The notes: generated from the sequence alone by a model not told the origin. Counted from the stretch's first letter, positions 1 to 11,615 are shown. The stretch: 22,565 nucleotides of DNA from Paraglomus occultum (GCA_910592205.1 CAJVPJ010000527.1:1-22565), one strand, 5' to 3'. Translations and numbers: made by a program.

Positions 1-9
1 AAAAATATC

Positions 10-164
10 GGGGATAGGGATATATCTGAAGGGGACACTAATGAGGTAAATTTATATGAAAATACAATAGAGGAAATCCGTCCCGCTTCGCAGGTGGGAT
101 ATATTCGAGGTTGGGATATTAAAGGGTGGGGATTTAAAAGAGGGATGACTGTATCCCTATCCCC
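10..164. repeat. inverted repeat, possible transposon end
   Basis: Bases 10-22 (ggggatagggata) are a perfect 13-bp inverted copy of 152-164. The sequence between and just beyond contains more GGGAT/ATCCC-rich motifs (for example 97-101, 114-118, 126-132, 176-188). This is unusual against the AT-rich background. It could be one end of a DNA transposon or MITE that continues left of the window. No transposase is visible, so the assignment is tentative. Confidence 0.35.
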
Positions 165-784
165 AAAATTCTATTGTCCCGATTTCCCATGCCATATGAT
201 CATCCTCCTTTGTATTTATTACACAAAACATCTATTGTGTTGAGGATAAAGTAACATTAATAGAAAAAAATACTGATGCCAATTAAGCGATTAAAACTGG
301 CAAATGAGTTCTTGTAAGGTAAGTAACATTCTTCGAAAAGAAAGATAAAGATATATAGTAATTTAATTCGACGTTTAGCCGATTCAATAAAAAATCAAAA
401 TGCCAAACTTTATAAAGAAATTTATTAACCAATTACAATTAAAAATTGCGTGCTTTGAATAACATTGCACACACATATATAGATCTCGGTTGTATCGCAC
501 CTCGAATCGTCCCATAGTAATATTATAGTAATAGTAACAGTGGTTACTCAAAATTTAAGAATTTTGTGATACCTAAATATTTGTATACGCAGATCAAATA
601 AAGAACTGAAATGACATAAAGTCTCAAAATGTAACCATGATAAAGCTATGTTACAACTCTACTGCAAATTAACATTTATTGATTATGATTTATGCCAAGA
701 AATAAATTTATAAATTTATTATGCAAAATTATACATTCGGGATAGCATCTGATTGAAGATTCTATTAATACATGGTTGCATACC

Positions 785-899
785 TTTGTTACGCCTCAGT
801 TGGGGACCTGTTTCAGGCTGGAAGACAATTGAGTTCTGGACTGAGTAACTGAGTAACTAAGTTCTGACTGAAACAGGTCTCCGATTGAGGCGCAACAAA
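785..899. mobile_element. 115-bp foldback / MITE-like element
   Basis: The arms 788-816 and 868-896 are inverted copies matching at 25 of 29 positions, and the match continues three further T/A bases outward to 785 and 899. The 51-bp centre contains the short direct repeat gagtaact twice. The arms could fold into a long hairpin. There is no coding capacity, so it would be a non-autonomous element (MITE) or a hairpin RNA source. A target-site duplication is not obvious: the outer flanks do not show a clean direct repeat. Confidence 0.65.
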
Positions 900-2225
900 A
901 CTTTGCCATTTTTACTAAGAATAAAATAAAATGCTTGGATTGTTGTAAAAAAGAGAAAGTACCAAGCGCCGAACGCAGCACATGTGACTAATTAATCTGC
1001 GAAATGCATATGCACTCGCTTGAATGATGTAACAAAAAATTCATTTACCTTGTCATTTACATTTGTTTAAATCTACATGACAAAACTGTCGATAACGCAG
1101 ATAATTGTGGAGCTGTCAAATTTGAGCATTTTCTTCGTAATGCTTTATTTACTCAATTTCCGTTAACTATAACGCACAAATGCTACGTAGTAATTTGTTT
1201 CTCAAACAATTTACGGAAATGTAACTCAGATACAAGCGCAAACTATAAACCAAAGTCTGACACGATTTGTTGCAGAAATTTAAAAGTCGGCGACCTTTGA
1301 GATGCCCGCCACAAAAAAGAATTTCTTATCAGTTTGACGTTTTTGACATTGATCGCCCTAATTAAATTTTCCATCAACCAATTGTGAGATTGTTAGTAAC
1401 CTTCTTTTTCAAACTAGTCCGAATGAACGGGGGCGAAATATCGGATTAAATCGTATTTACATATTGTCATCCACGATTATGGTATTTATACAATTTTATC
1501 GCCGAGCTACATTAACCCGCTAAAGCTAGATATATTACCATTTACATTTACAGTTATTCGGTTTCACAGCATACAAGATATCAGTTAACTTGTGCTCTGT
1601 ATTACAAATGTCAATCAGTAACAGCTTAGGAAAGTCATTCCGAACCTTTAAAAAAAACTTAGTCGATAATTCGATTTTTGGAATACGTGATAACGGAAAA
1701 GTAGATCGAAATACAATCATAACCATTGATGGTAATCAATACAACACGAAATAGTTCACGCGCGACAAACATGTCCCCCACTCAGCCAATCGGAACTAAA
1801 GTCCCTAATACTAATAAGATCACCTTTTGTTAGAGTTAGATATTGAGACTGTAAACGAAAGACACTTTTCGATGTCTTTGGCCTGGAGACAATAGGTATT
1901 ACGTAGGCCGCTTTTATTGAAAGAAGCAATTTTGAGTCAAAGTTTGTTCATATGGGCATACGCATCTCTTTTCCCGTTTAAACCATCTTCTAACGACGAT
2001 GTATGCATGTGAACAGACATATGTTTAGGTTTCAGACAATCACCGTAAATAGAAAGCAAGTGGTCTAATTACGGCCGAGTAATTGGTTGTGAGAACAGAT
2101 AGGGATTTAAATTTGCGACAAGGTGTCCCAAAAAATCAATTGTAATGGACGCTCAATAGTGGATTTCCCACACGCAACAATGCTATTAGTCAAATGAGCA
2201 TAAATATTGAATTGACGCTAATATA

Positions 2226-2233
2226 TATAAATA
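2226..2233 (+). promoter_or_regulatory. TATA box of first transporter gene
   Basis: A TATAAATA motif sits 136 bp before the start codon at 2362. The paralogous gene downstream has a TATA motif 134 bp before its own ATG, which supports both as real core promoters. Confidence 0.5.
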
Positions 2234-2361
2234 CAGTTTCTCTCTTAAATAAATTAATCGAACGCCACAACGGATGTTGTGTATTTAACGTATAGGATTT
2301 CTAATACCTCACATAAACCTTGCCTTTCGTTTGATGCGTTTCGTTAAAATCATACTACACT

Positions 2362-4296
2362 ATGTCAGATTTAAACGTGCCAACACCCCCAAAATCGTAT
2401 GAATTTTTAACATCCGGCGCCCCTCGAACAGAGGGCGAGACCACATGGCAGTACAACCTGCGAAAGCTTTTGACCATCAAATCTCTAAAGTCTTTGGAGG
2501 CTGACCACAAAAAATCTTTATTAAAGAGATGCTTAGGACCCCTTGACTTGACAATGGTCGGTATTGGGGGGACTATTGGTGCGGGTATTTTCGTGCTTAC
2601 TGGTGAGTCGAAAGAATTAACGATATTATCCTCATCGTTGTAATTAAAGCTTAACGCTGTTATTTACATTTCTCTATTTCTGACAACTTTTCTTGCCTAC
2701 CGAAACCAGGCCAGGCGGCTGCAAACCACGCGGGTCCGGCTGTAGTCATTTCATACCTCATATCCAGTTTTGCCAGCGTTTTTGCCGCATTATCCTATGC
2801 CGAACTTGCCTCGATGATTCCAATCTCTGGCTCGGCTTACACTTACACATATGCCACTATGGGTGAACTAATGGCCTGGATAGTCGGATGGGATCTAATA
2901 CTGGAATATCTCGTTTCAATTTCCGCCGTCGCTGTAGGATGGTCTGAGTACCTTGTTCATTTCATCGAAGATGCTTTTTATAAAACGTTGAGCCCCGCGT
3001 ATACAAAATCCCCATTCATTTTCAATTCTGCGACTTCGTCATTTGAGTCGGTTCAGGGAACATATTTCAATGTACCGGCGTTCGCGGTGATTGTGTTCCT
3101 CACGATCCTATTAGTCCTGGGGATTAAAGAATCGTCTTGGTTCAATACTTCGATTGTTGCATTTAAGATTTTCGTGATTATATTATTCGTGATTGCCGCT
3201 GCGCCCTCGATAAAGACCGAAAACTATCATCCATTTGTGCCCAAGAACGAGGGAAGTTTTCCCAAATTTGGTGTATCAGGAATTTTCTCTGGTGCATCGG
3301 TAGTATTCTTCGCCTATATTGGATTTGATGCTGTTACAACTGTCGCGCAAGAGTCAAAAAATCCTTCAAGAGACTTGCCCATCGGAATTTTGGGAAGTCT
3401 GTTCGTGAGCACAATATTATATGTGTCCGTTTGGTAAGTGTTGGGTGGCGTGTTTGCTGGTTTTTCACAACTGCACAGCTAATTTCTGTTTTATTATAAA
3501 GTCTGGTAATGACTGGGGTAGTGAGTTACAAAGATTTGAATACAGCAGCACCGATAGCAGTAGCCATACAAGCGACTGGAATGCGATGGCTTGCGATAAT
3601 AGTAGATATCGGTGCAATTGCCGGTCTTACGTCAGTAATACTCGTCATGATCATGTCTCAACCACGAATATTTTACACAATGGCCACGTTAGTATTGTAC
3701 ATTCTTTCTGTATCGGTTCTCGACGGATTTTGTCTCTTTATAAAGCAACTAAACCTAATTTTTTTATTACATGTAGAGACGGTCTCTTTCCATCCATAGC
3801 TACCAAAGTCCACTCACGCTTTAAAACACCCTATATTACCACAATGGCAACTGGTGCAGTGGCTTCAATCGGTGCTGCATTCTTGCCTATAGATGTCCTG
3901 GCTGATCTCACATCCGTCGGTACACTTTTCGCTTTCTTCCTGGTCAATATGGGTGTATTGATTCTCCGTATTAAGGCTCCCCATATACCTCGAGGATTCC
4001 GTGTACCTGGTGGTCCATACTTTGTACCAATCATTGGAGCCGCAATGAATCTGTTATTGTTAGCCACTTGCACGAAAAGCAGTATTGAACGTCTATTTAT
4101 TTGGATGGCAATCGGATTGATTATCTATGCTTTATATGGAAGGAGGAATTCCAAAGTTAATAATACCAGTAATACTAATGAGAAGTCAGTCGACGTTTTT
4201 GAGGAGTGCAAGAATGACCAAGATGTTGTGACCGAAGTGAATGAAATGACTGTAGTAGGTGAAGTGACCGAAATAAATGAAGTAGTCAATGTTTGA
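2362..4296 (+). CDS. APC-family (cationic) amino-acid transporter, copy 1
   Basis: Membrane amino-acid permease of the APC superfamily, closest in style to the CAT/YfnA group. It probably imports amino acids at the plasma membrane or moves them across the vacuolar membrane. Spliced model: exons 2362-2602, 2710-3433, 3502-3687 and 3777-4296, giving 556 residues; introns are 107, 68 and 89 nt with GT-AG ends. Residues 69-77 (GGTIGAGIF) are the unwound TM1 substrate motif of APC carriers. The stretch with SGSAYTYTYATMGEL (TM3) and the stretch with FFAYIGFDAVTTVAQESKNP (TM6 and following loop) are also family hallmarks. About 12 membrane segments are visible. The N-terminus (about 60 residues) is cytosolic and charged; the Asn/Glu/Val-rich C-terminal tail is about 20 residues longer than in the paralogue. 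At the third junction the codon reads T-D-G-L-F-P where relatives usually have R-D-G-L. Exact substrate cannot be told from sequence. Confidence 0.93.
4228..4281 (+). repeat. 18-bp coding repeat in transporter tail
   Basis: 4228-4245 (gtgaccgaagtgaatgaa) recurs at 4264-4281 with two changes, in frame, 36 bp apart. It encodes VTEVNE and VTEINE in the C-terminal tail of copy 1. The tandem paralogue lacks this segment, so the tail appears to have grown by a short internal duplication. Confidence 0.7.
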
Positions 4297-4312
4297 TTGT
4301 ACTCTATTCTAT

Positions 4313-4318
4313 AATAAA
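4313..4318 (+). terminator. poly(A) signal AATAAA of transporter copy 1
   Basis: A canonical AATAAA lies 17 nt after the stop codon at 4294-4296, in a T/A-rich stretch, the expected place for 3'-end formation of this transcript. Confidence 0.55.
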
Positions 4319-6732
4319 CAATTTTAATAATCTAAATATGGTTGTTCGCATGTTTTGTTCCGGGATGCTTTGTAAACGATATCGAGAATTGGGAGAACTT
4401 ATTGACTTTTGATTTAATTAATTGGACTATCAGAAATCCGATGGAAGATTAGAAATTGAGAGATTGAGAATTCGTTTACGACTAGCTGACGCTAGGAAAT
4501 GTCCACCAAGGCAGACTCGTTAAGACAAAGCCACGCTAAGCCGAAATTGCATTAAGCGCCGAAGTTTCATTCTTATTGTAGCGTTAAAGGGTAAGCCGAA
4601 GACTTTCACTAACCAAAATATACATGCGTGCTTCTATCTTCTAATATAAAAACAATCTTTTTTTCACGTACTATTGTAATGTCGTAAACAATCGCTCGAT
4701 TGTTTATCAACCAGTTTTGTTTACCGGTCATGCGACCATTTTTGCCTTTATCGGAGTCCGGAGACTTTCCAAAGCAGCTCTTGAACAGTGTCAATTCTCT
4801 GTTTTACATATTAGCAAATGTTGGGACAACGTTGGCGTTATTCTTTATCTAATTTGAGAAAGTTAAAGAGAATAGTTGAAACTAAACGTCAGAACACATT
4901 ACAACAAACGAGTATTCTTTCATTAATAAAGTTATGGTGTTGAATTTGTGCAAATACATATAAATTCGAAATTTAGTAAAACGAAATTTTCGATACCGAT
5001 TAAATTGCCTCTTTCCCCGACCCTCGTCCCTTGCAGACACTGGAGCAAACATTGTGTATAATATGGAATAATACATTTAAAATTTTGAACGGAAAGAGAC
5101 ATTGATTCCACAATGGAATACATGTTCACATGACCCAAGTCTACAATAATTGTTTAATTCTGTGATTTAACAGAGGATTGATGTCATCAAATAGTAACAA
5201 TTGAAATTATATGAATTTGGTGCTTACTTCATATGTATGGTAAATTCAATAGTCGATTTGGCCAAGTGAAAATAGTACGTGCTGGTTAATAGTCGGCGTA
5301 TTAACGCAATATATCAAGTATTTGTGGGCTTGGAAGTTCTTCTACTGAATTGATCTGAGACTAAAATTGGTGGAAGGAATGTCAACATAAAACACATAAA
5401 CAGTGATAGTTCGCGAGTAGACAGATTGTCGATGGAATAGCGTCACGTCATTATCTGTAGCAAAATCTGCCTGAGAGAAGAGTTGTTTAATCAGTGTTGG
5501 GTTAAAATAACCTTCTCTTTTGTTTTGTTCAGCATGAAACACGCAGTTACTATCTATTTTAATCAGATTCTTTAGCTCAATAGCACGTCCCTCGTACATT
5601 ATCGTACTGGATAAAAAAAGCATATGAATATTACGTATGACCTATGCTATTATTAAATTACTGTTATCGAGATAAAGAAGAAGCGAGCTGTTGCACACAC
5701 ACATTCTTTTTTTTAATTAAGTATTAATTAAAACATGTCTTGACTCATTGAAATACGTATTTGGCTGTGACGGCAAAATATTTAAATTCACATGAAAACA
5801 ATTTAGCGATTATTGGCCGTTCCTATCTGGCGTAGATAAGGCATAGATAGAGTTATCATGCTTTGTAAAAGAACCATTAAACAATTTGCACAAAACGAAT
5901 GACCATTTCCACATGGCATACGTTTTAAACTCTTTATTTAGAGGGGATAACATTAATTTACAACTATGGCATAGCAGACGAGGGGCACTAATTTTACATG
6001 CATACAAAGTTATGGTGAACCCCGAATCCAGAGATAGTAATCTTTGTGTCTCCGTTGGAGAAAAGGGGTAACATGTTAATCCACGTCTTTAGACGACGGC
6101 AAGAAAAGAGAGAGGGAATGAGAAATCGTCGCATCTTTGTTGTCATAATGGTTTATGGCCTCATATCACTTATTCGCAACATTTGACTAGCATTACATTA
6201 TAAAGCGTGCATGCATGACAAAAAAAAAAGAGACTTAAATTACCATCCTTCACATGGAGATTATTGGCCGTGTTACAATGACTAATCATGCGTTATGCAT
6301 AGTGAAGATCCACTTTAGGTCTTGATCACACACACCCATTTCGAATACGCGAGTGAGAAAATTCCCTACCCGATACACGTCCTGCATAAAAATTGGGTCT
6401 CACAGATCAATATTTAGGTTTTGCAATTATCAGGGTCGTTATGCGTTCTTAAAGAAAATGGTAAATACCGCATATCTTGACATATTTTAATTTATTATAA
6501 TTCCATAATTATGCTACTGTAAAACCGCTTATACTGCCAAAAAATTTGGCAAGACTTCAAACCCCAACTTGGAAATATAAATAATATAAAACTATTATTA
6601 GAACTGTCTTTTTGTAACAAAGAATACCGGACTTTTTTCTTATCTATCCGTGCGTAATGGTAAAAAAAGTCGGTTCTATTTATGGGCATCCAAAGTTCAT
6701 GTGTACAGATATTAGAATTCAGATTATATATA

Positions 6733-6738
6733 TATAAA
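6733..6738 (+). promoter_or_regulatory. TATA box of second transporter gene
   Basis: TATAAA at the end of an AT-alternating run (6725-6738), 134 bp before the ATG at 6867. The spacing nearly equals that of the paralogue (136 bp). Confidence 0.5.
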
Positions 6739-6866
6739 CTGCCTTTGCAGACGTGGATAATTCATAGAACCGCACTAGAAAGGCTCACAGCCTTTAATAA
6801 TTATATTTTATTCCTCTCTTTTGTAATCATAACCTTGCATACCTAATTATACCACATAGATAGATC

Positions 6867-8797
6867 ATGTCAAAAGATACACCGACTTCCGCCACCAAAA
6901 CATATGCGTTTTTGACATCCGGCTCGCCTCGGACGGCAGATGAGACGCAATGGCAGTATAATATGCGAAAACTCTTGACTATCAAAAGTCTAGACGATTT
7001 AAAAGCAGAAAGTGAGAAGTCCACCATGACCAGATGTTTGGGACCGTTTGAATTAACAATGCTTGGAATTGGTGGATCGGTAGGAGCAGGAATTTTTGTG
7101 CTGACCGGTGAGTTTAATTGCATGATATAAAACCAGGACAAAGATTATCAATCGCAATGATTTACGCTCACAACTATTACCAACATAATTCACCCCTCTT
7201 GTTGAAAATTTTTATTATACAAATCAGGCCAGGTAGCCGCACTTCACGCAGGCCCTGCTATCGTTCTATCATATTTTCTATCTAGTTTGGTTGCCTTTTT
7301 TGCCGCACTATGTTATTCTGAACTTGCCTCAATGATTCCAATCTCTGGCTCGGCTTACACTTACGCATATGCCACTATGGGTGAACTGATGGCTTGGATA
7401 GTTGGCTGGACCCTAATACTCGAATATCTCGTTTCGACCGCCGCCGTAGCCGTAGGATGGTCCTCATACTTTGTCCATCTCTTTGAAGACGCTTTCTCTG
7501 TATCCTTGAGTAACTCGACGACCATGTCTCCGTTAATGTTCGACGTTACGACCCAGTCATTTCAGCTAGTTCCCGGAACATACTTTAACGTACCGGCATT
7601 CGCCGTGGTTGCAATTCTTACTGTCGTGTTGGTCATCGGAATCAAGGAATCGGCTCGGTTTAATAACGTTATGGTCGTGTTTAAAATATTGGTGATTCTT
7701 TTGTTTGTTTTTGCCGCCGCACCCTCGGTAAAACCTGAAAACTATAAGCCATTTGTACCCAAGAACGAGGGATCCTTTTCTGCTTATGGTGCATCGGGTA
7801 TCTTTGCTGGTGCATCGATCGTGTTTTTTGCTTACATTGGATTCGATGCCATCTCAACTGTTGCACAAGAGACAAAGAATCCAGCAAGAGATTTGCCAAT
7901 TGGGATTTTGGGAAGTTTGGGTGCGTGCACTGTATTATATGTGGCTGTATGGTAAGAATAATATCTGATTCCCTCCCTCCCTCTCTCTCTTTTTTTTACC
8001 GAATCACCGCGTAATTAACCTTTTATTATTATTATAGCTTGGTAATGACTGGAGTAGTAAATTATACCCAATTAAACTCAGCAGCACCAATAGCCGTAGC
8101 CATACAAGCAACTGGAATGCGATGGCTTACGGTTATAATTGACCTCGGTGCACTTGCTGGTCTTACATCAGTGATACTCATTTCGCTTATGTCTCAACCA
8201 CGTATATTCTATATAATGGCACAGTAAATATACTTTATATTTTGGTTTTTCGTTTTGGGCTTTTTTATAATGTACGAAAAATAATTCTAATTCATCCTTG
8301 TCTTTCTCTTCTCTTATCTCATTGGCACAATTAGAGACGGTCTCCTCCCTGCCGCAGCCTCCAAAATTCACCCACGCTTTAAAACACCTTACGTTACCAC
8401 GATAATAACCGGAGTTGTTGCAGCGATTGGTTCGGCGATTCTGCCCATAGACGTTCTTGCCGATCTCACTTCTGTTGGCACACTTTTTGCTTTCTTCCTA
8501 GTAAATATCGGTGTACTAATCCTCCGTATTAAGGCTCCTCACATACCTCGAGGATTCCGTGCCCCTGGCGGGACGTATTTTGTGCCGGTTGTTGGGTCCA
8601 TAATGAATCTTTTATTGATAGCTACTTGTCCCCGTAGTAGTATTGAGCGCCTGTTTATTTGGATGGCGATTGGATTAGTTATCTATGGCCTCTACGGAAG
8701 GAAGTATTCCAAAGCTAATAATAATAGTAACAGTAATGAAAAAGCGATTGAACTGTTTGAGCAGCAAAAGAATGAGGACGATGTTGTGAGCGTTTGA
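6867..8797 (+). CDS. APC-family (cationic) amino-acid transporter, copy 2
   Basis: Paralogue of the transporter at 2362-4296 with the same predicted role. Spliced model: exons 6867-7107, 7228-7951, 8038-8223 and 8335-8797, giving 537 residues; introns are 120, 86 and 111 nt. The first three exons have exactly the same lengths as in copy 1 (241, 724, 186 nt) and the introns interrupt the same codons (phases 1, 2, 2), showing duplication of an already intron-containing gene. In exon 1, 51 of 80 residues are identical to copy 1, and the membrane core is more similar. The TM1 motif at 69-77 reads GGSVGAGIF. The extracellular loop after LFEDAF and the N- and C-terminal tails differ most. The C-tail is shorter (ends near KNEDDVVSV). 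All frames are open, so both copies look functional. Confidence 0.93.
7971..7997 (+). repeat. polypyrimidine tract inside intron 2 of transporter copy 2
   Basis: A 27-nt run of C and T only (CCCTCCCT, then CT repeats, then T run) in the intron 7952-8037, about 40 nt before the acceptor. It is absent from the matching intron of copy 1, so it is probably a local microsatellite expansion. Confidence 0.5.
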
Positions 8798-9954
8798 TCA
8801 CATAACATAGTACTTGACAATCAAGTGTTGGTCATTTTATCAAATTTTTGTGGTTTTAGGCTAAGCTAAAATTTTCCCTGATCAGTTAATGTCTTTATAT
8901 TCTGCATGTATCATTAGTCTTAGGTATTCTTCTTCCATAACTGCTCGCAATATACTTTTACACTAGCATGAGTAAAGAATACTAGTTTGGATTAACACAA
9001 TCATAATCAAAACCTCTTTGGTATTGCTTGCAGTTAACCGTAACAAGGGAGCAAAACAATATCGGTTTTGCGAGAGTGAAGAGATGTTATCGAATAACTT
9101 TCCGTCTTGATAGCACTTTGCCGTAGTAAATTGGTTGCTATCCGCATTGACATTTTCGTAAACAAATCACTATTAATATTGTTAATGAAATCTTTGCGTA
9201 TTAGTTATTATAACTGATTTGCAATATCGCGCATAGTCTATGAATTCTTGCGCTGATACATCCAATTAGAGAGGAGTCGTTCTTGCATGGCCATGTGACA
9301 ATATGCCGACCATGAGCCAACACGATACTAATAAATGCTTGGTGACTTCTATTCATCGAAGTGAGAATTTAAACCAAACCAATGCATTCTTCCCACGCCA
9401 ACGCCAGATCACGTTCGGGATACCGCTGTCTTTCTAGCGAATGTTCTGACACTAAACGGAAAAAAGCACAAGTTAAAATCGACATATTTCTATGCCGATG
9501 CGTGTACATAAATGTTTGCAAGTGATGGTAAGAAATTAACCAAACCTCATTCGTAAATTTGCCTAAAAAAGTCTGCGGCCATTTTAATTATAATTAATAA
9601 ATAATATAGTTTGATTTGCATAATCGAGATTTACGCTTTTAGTGGTTTGACGTAATGCAGATTAAGACCAGGCGACTGTTTGGAGTGCGAAAATGAATTG
9701 ATTTCCTAAATTATACACTTTGACTCGCTGTTCAGGCCAGGCATGAGAATTATACCTAACCTATTACTAAATATACACAATAGTAAGTAATATGAAAATT
9801 TGAGGGAAAAAAGTGTTCTGCCTGCAATGATAATAATCGACTTGTCATTTTCGGTTTACATCTGCAGGAATTTATCTATTCGTAATCACATAAAGCAGTA
9901 TTAAAACAATATCGTAACTATTTTGCGGTGAATAAAACGCCACGGCAAAGTTAA

Positions 9955-10470
9955 GTATTATTACATAATGGATACGAAAAGCGACACATTTCTTGGAAGT
10001 GGTTTATCGATGGTTTCTGGAAAACAGGTTTATTGGATTGCGCAAATTTTTTTAAACCCGAGCAAGATAAACTTTTTCATGATCTAGCTGAAAAAAAAAG
10101 CTTGATGGAGAAACCAAAAATAACTTTTGATAAAAATACTAAAAATTATTTAAAATATCAAAAATATCAAACAATTGTTATATCAACATACCATTCTTAG
10201 TATTATGCCGTCAAATGACCTACTTTGAAAAGTTGATTGTACTGTATAAGCATAGCAACTAATTCTAAAACAAAGCAAATAAACGTTTACTTCTCTGTTG
10301 AAAAGTCGAATAAAGCTGTGGATTGTGGTAAAGATATTGATCAATGACAAGAGCCAGAGACATTAACTTTACAAACATTCTTGATAAAGATGATGCAGAA
10401 ATCGAAAAAATTTGTTATTTTATTTATTTTATTTTTTGAATTTATTTACATGCTTAATATTATAAAATAA
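9955..10470 (+). pseudogene. possible decayed coding remnant, unidentified
   Basis: One plus-strand frame is open for 81 codons (9955-10197) and then continues to 10467 interrupted only by stops at 10198, 10216, 10234 and 10345. About a dozen stops would be expected by chance over this length. The first block has no ATG before mid-way but has protein-like composition, for example WKWFIDGFWKTGLLD and FFKPEQDKLFHDL; a later block reads VYFSVEKSNKAVDCGKDID. I do not recognise the family. It may be a relic of a transposon or host gene. The AT-rich end at 10400-10467 is weak evidence because such runs avoid stops by composition. Confidence 0.3.
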
Positions 10471-11560
10471 CCTACAATGTATCAGTATAAATTTTATTAA
10501 ACCATGTGTGCAAACAAAAAAACTTTTTCCTAGCACTAATTGTCAATTTTTTTTAATTTCAAAAATTTTTAATGTTTGACCAATAATGTATCATTCTTTA
10601 AGTTCGTATTCTTTGGCCCCTATCAAGCATTACCTTAGACGTAATCTTTGTTTAAAGGCATACAATAATTGTCTCTAATAGCAAACTGTTGGAAGCGGAG
10701 GACCGAAGCAACTTTCTTGTGTAGCGATAAGTCTGGACGTTGCGTCTGACACTGTCGAATACTGGTAAACGCGGACAATCAAAAAATTTTCTCATCGGCT
10801 AGAAAAATTTGTTACAAATATCTTTGAAGTTTGACATTTTTTTATATTGTATTTGATTTGTATCCCATAATCGTAGTCACATGTGAGGCGACAAATTTCG
10901 TGTATCAGTGTATATTCCATAATGCTCGAGGTGATTTGGAATCTTGTTTTCCACGATTAGTTGTCCGGGTTATTTTGAAGTATAATATTAGAAACGCGTT
11001 AAATTAGTGTAGTAGAAAAAGAAGAAAAACAAATTAATTTTTTGCTTTCACTAATAGAATTTTCTTCAAAATAACTTCACATTTCCTCGGTAATATGTGT
11101 GCGAGCGGGTTTGACAATTTCAGGAAGTTTAAAAAACATTCGGTCGGCATGGCTTTTGTTTAGGTCTCGTTTTTTTGGAGGAGGATTAATTAATCATAAT
11201 TCTTATTAACAAAAATGAATGATGATTCAGAAAAAAATCAGAGGGTTACGATAATAATCACGAAAAAATCACTCGGGTTCTTATTATTTTTTATTTCTTT
11301 TTTTGGTCTTTCTAAATAGAAAAGGCAAAAAGCAAAAATAATTAATAATGAAAAGTGTAAAAATTGCCGTACAGATTGAAAAACTTCACGCTTTCGTGAC
11401 TTGTATCAGTGACGCAAACAATTTGTTGGCAGTATGCTATAAAATTTTTTTATTATATGAGTATTATGTATTAGTATGACTTTGTCACAAAAAAGTTGTA
11501 CTGTATAACAGACTTGCTGAGTAGACAAAAATCTAACGCAAAATATAATCTCAATAATAG

Positions 11561-11615
11561 TATAACGAGATGTCGTTATATAGCAGTGTCGTTATATCGA
11601 GACGCACTTGTACTG
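11561..11615. repeat. palindromic TCGTTATA cluster, possible transposon terminus
   Basis: 11561-11580 is a perfect 8-bp inverted repeat (tataacga, 4-nt loop, tcgttata). The 11-mer tgtcgttatat at 11571-11581 recurs directly at 11587-11597 and is followed by cgagacgcacttgtactg. Read on the minus strand from 11615 this begins CAGTACAAG and runs into TATAACGA-type modules. Known pogo/Tc1-like elements commonly have ends starting CAGT with such sub-terminal motifs. No partner terminus or transposase was found, so this may be a solo end or MITE remnant. Confidence 0.35.

Larger units (their letters stand above)
1..2361. other. gene-poor upstream region
   Basis: No convincing gene is visible here. 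Open frames stay at about 60 codons and show no recognisable domain. The region holds a G/C-patterned inverted repeat at the left edge, a foldback element at 785-899 and, near its right end, a TATA box for the first transporter gene (each listed separately). The rest is AT-rich with no tRNA-like arm structures that I could recognise. Confidence 0.6.
4297..6866. other. intergenic region between tandem transporters
   Basis: About 2.6 kb with a poly(A) signal at the left end and a TATA box near the right end. The longest open frame is 93 codons on the minus strand (5342-5623); it has no recognisable domain and is about what chance gives at this base composition. I see no RNA gene. Confidence 0.6.

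Noticed and set aside
3421-3776. Long plus-strand frame starting at 3421 as a separate protein
   Set aside because: Its first part is another frame of exon 3 plus two introns of the transporter; only the part from 3777 on is the real coding frame.
5342-5623. 93-codon minus-strand frame between the transporters
   Set aside because: At this base composition a few frames of this length are expected in 22 kb by chance; no domain, promoter or splice signals support it.
9286-9295. Perfect 10-bp palindrome catggccatg
   Set aside because: Does not extend beyond 10 bp and such palindromes occur by chance; no gene nearby.
10237-11615. Motif TTGTACTGT(ATAA) at 10237, 11496 and 11608 as transposon ends
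   Set aside because: The 13-bp match between two sites is within chance expectation for a 22-kb AT-rich sequence, and the copies share orientation instead of being inverted.
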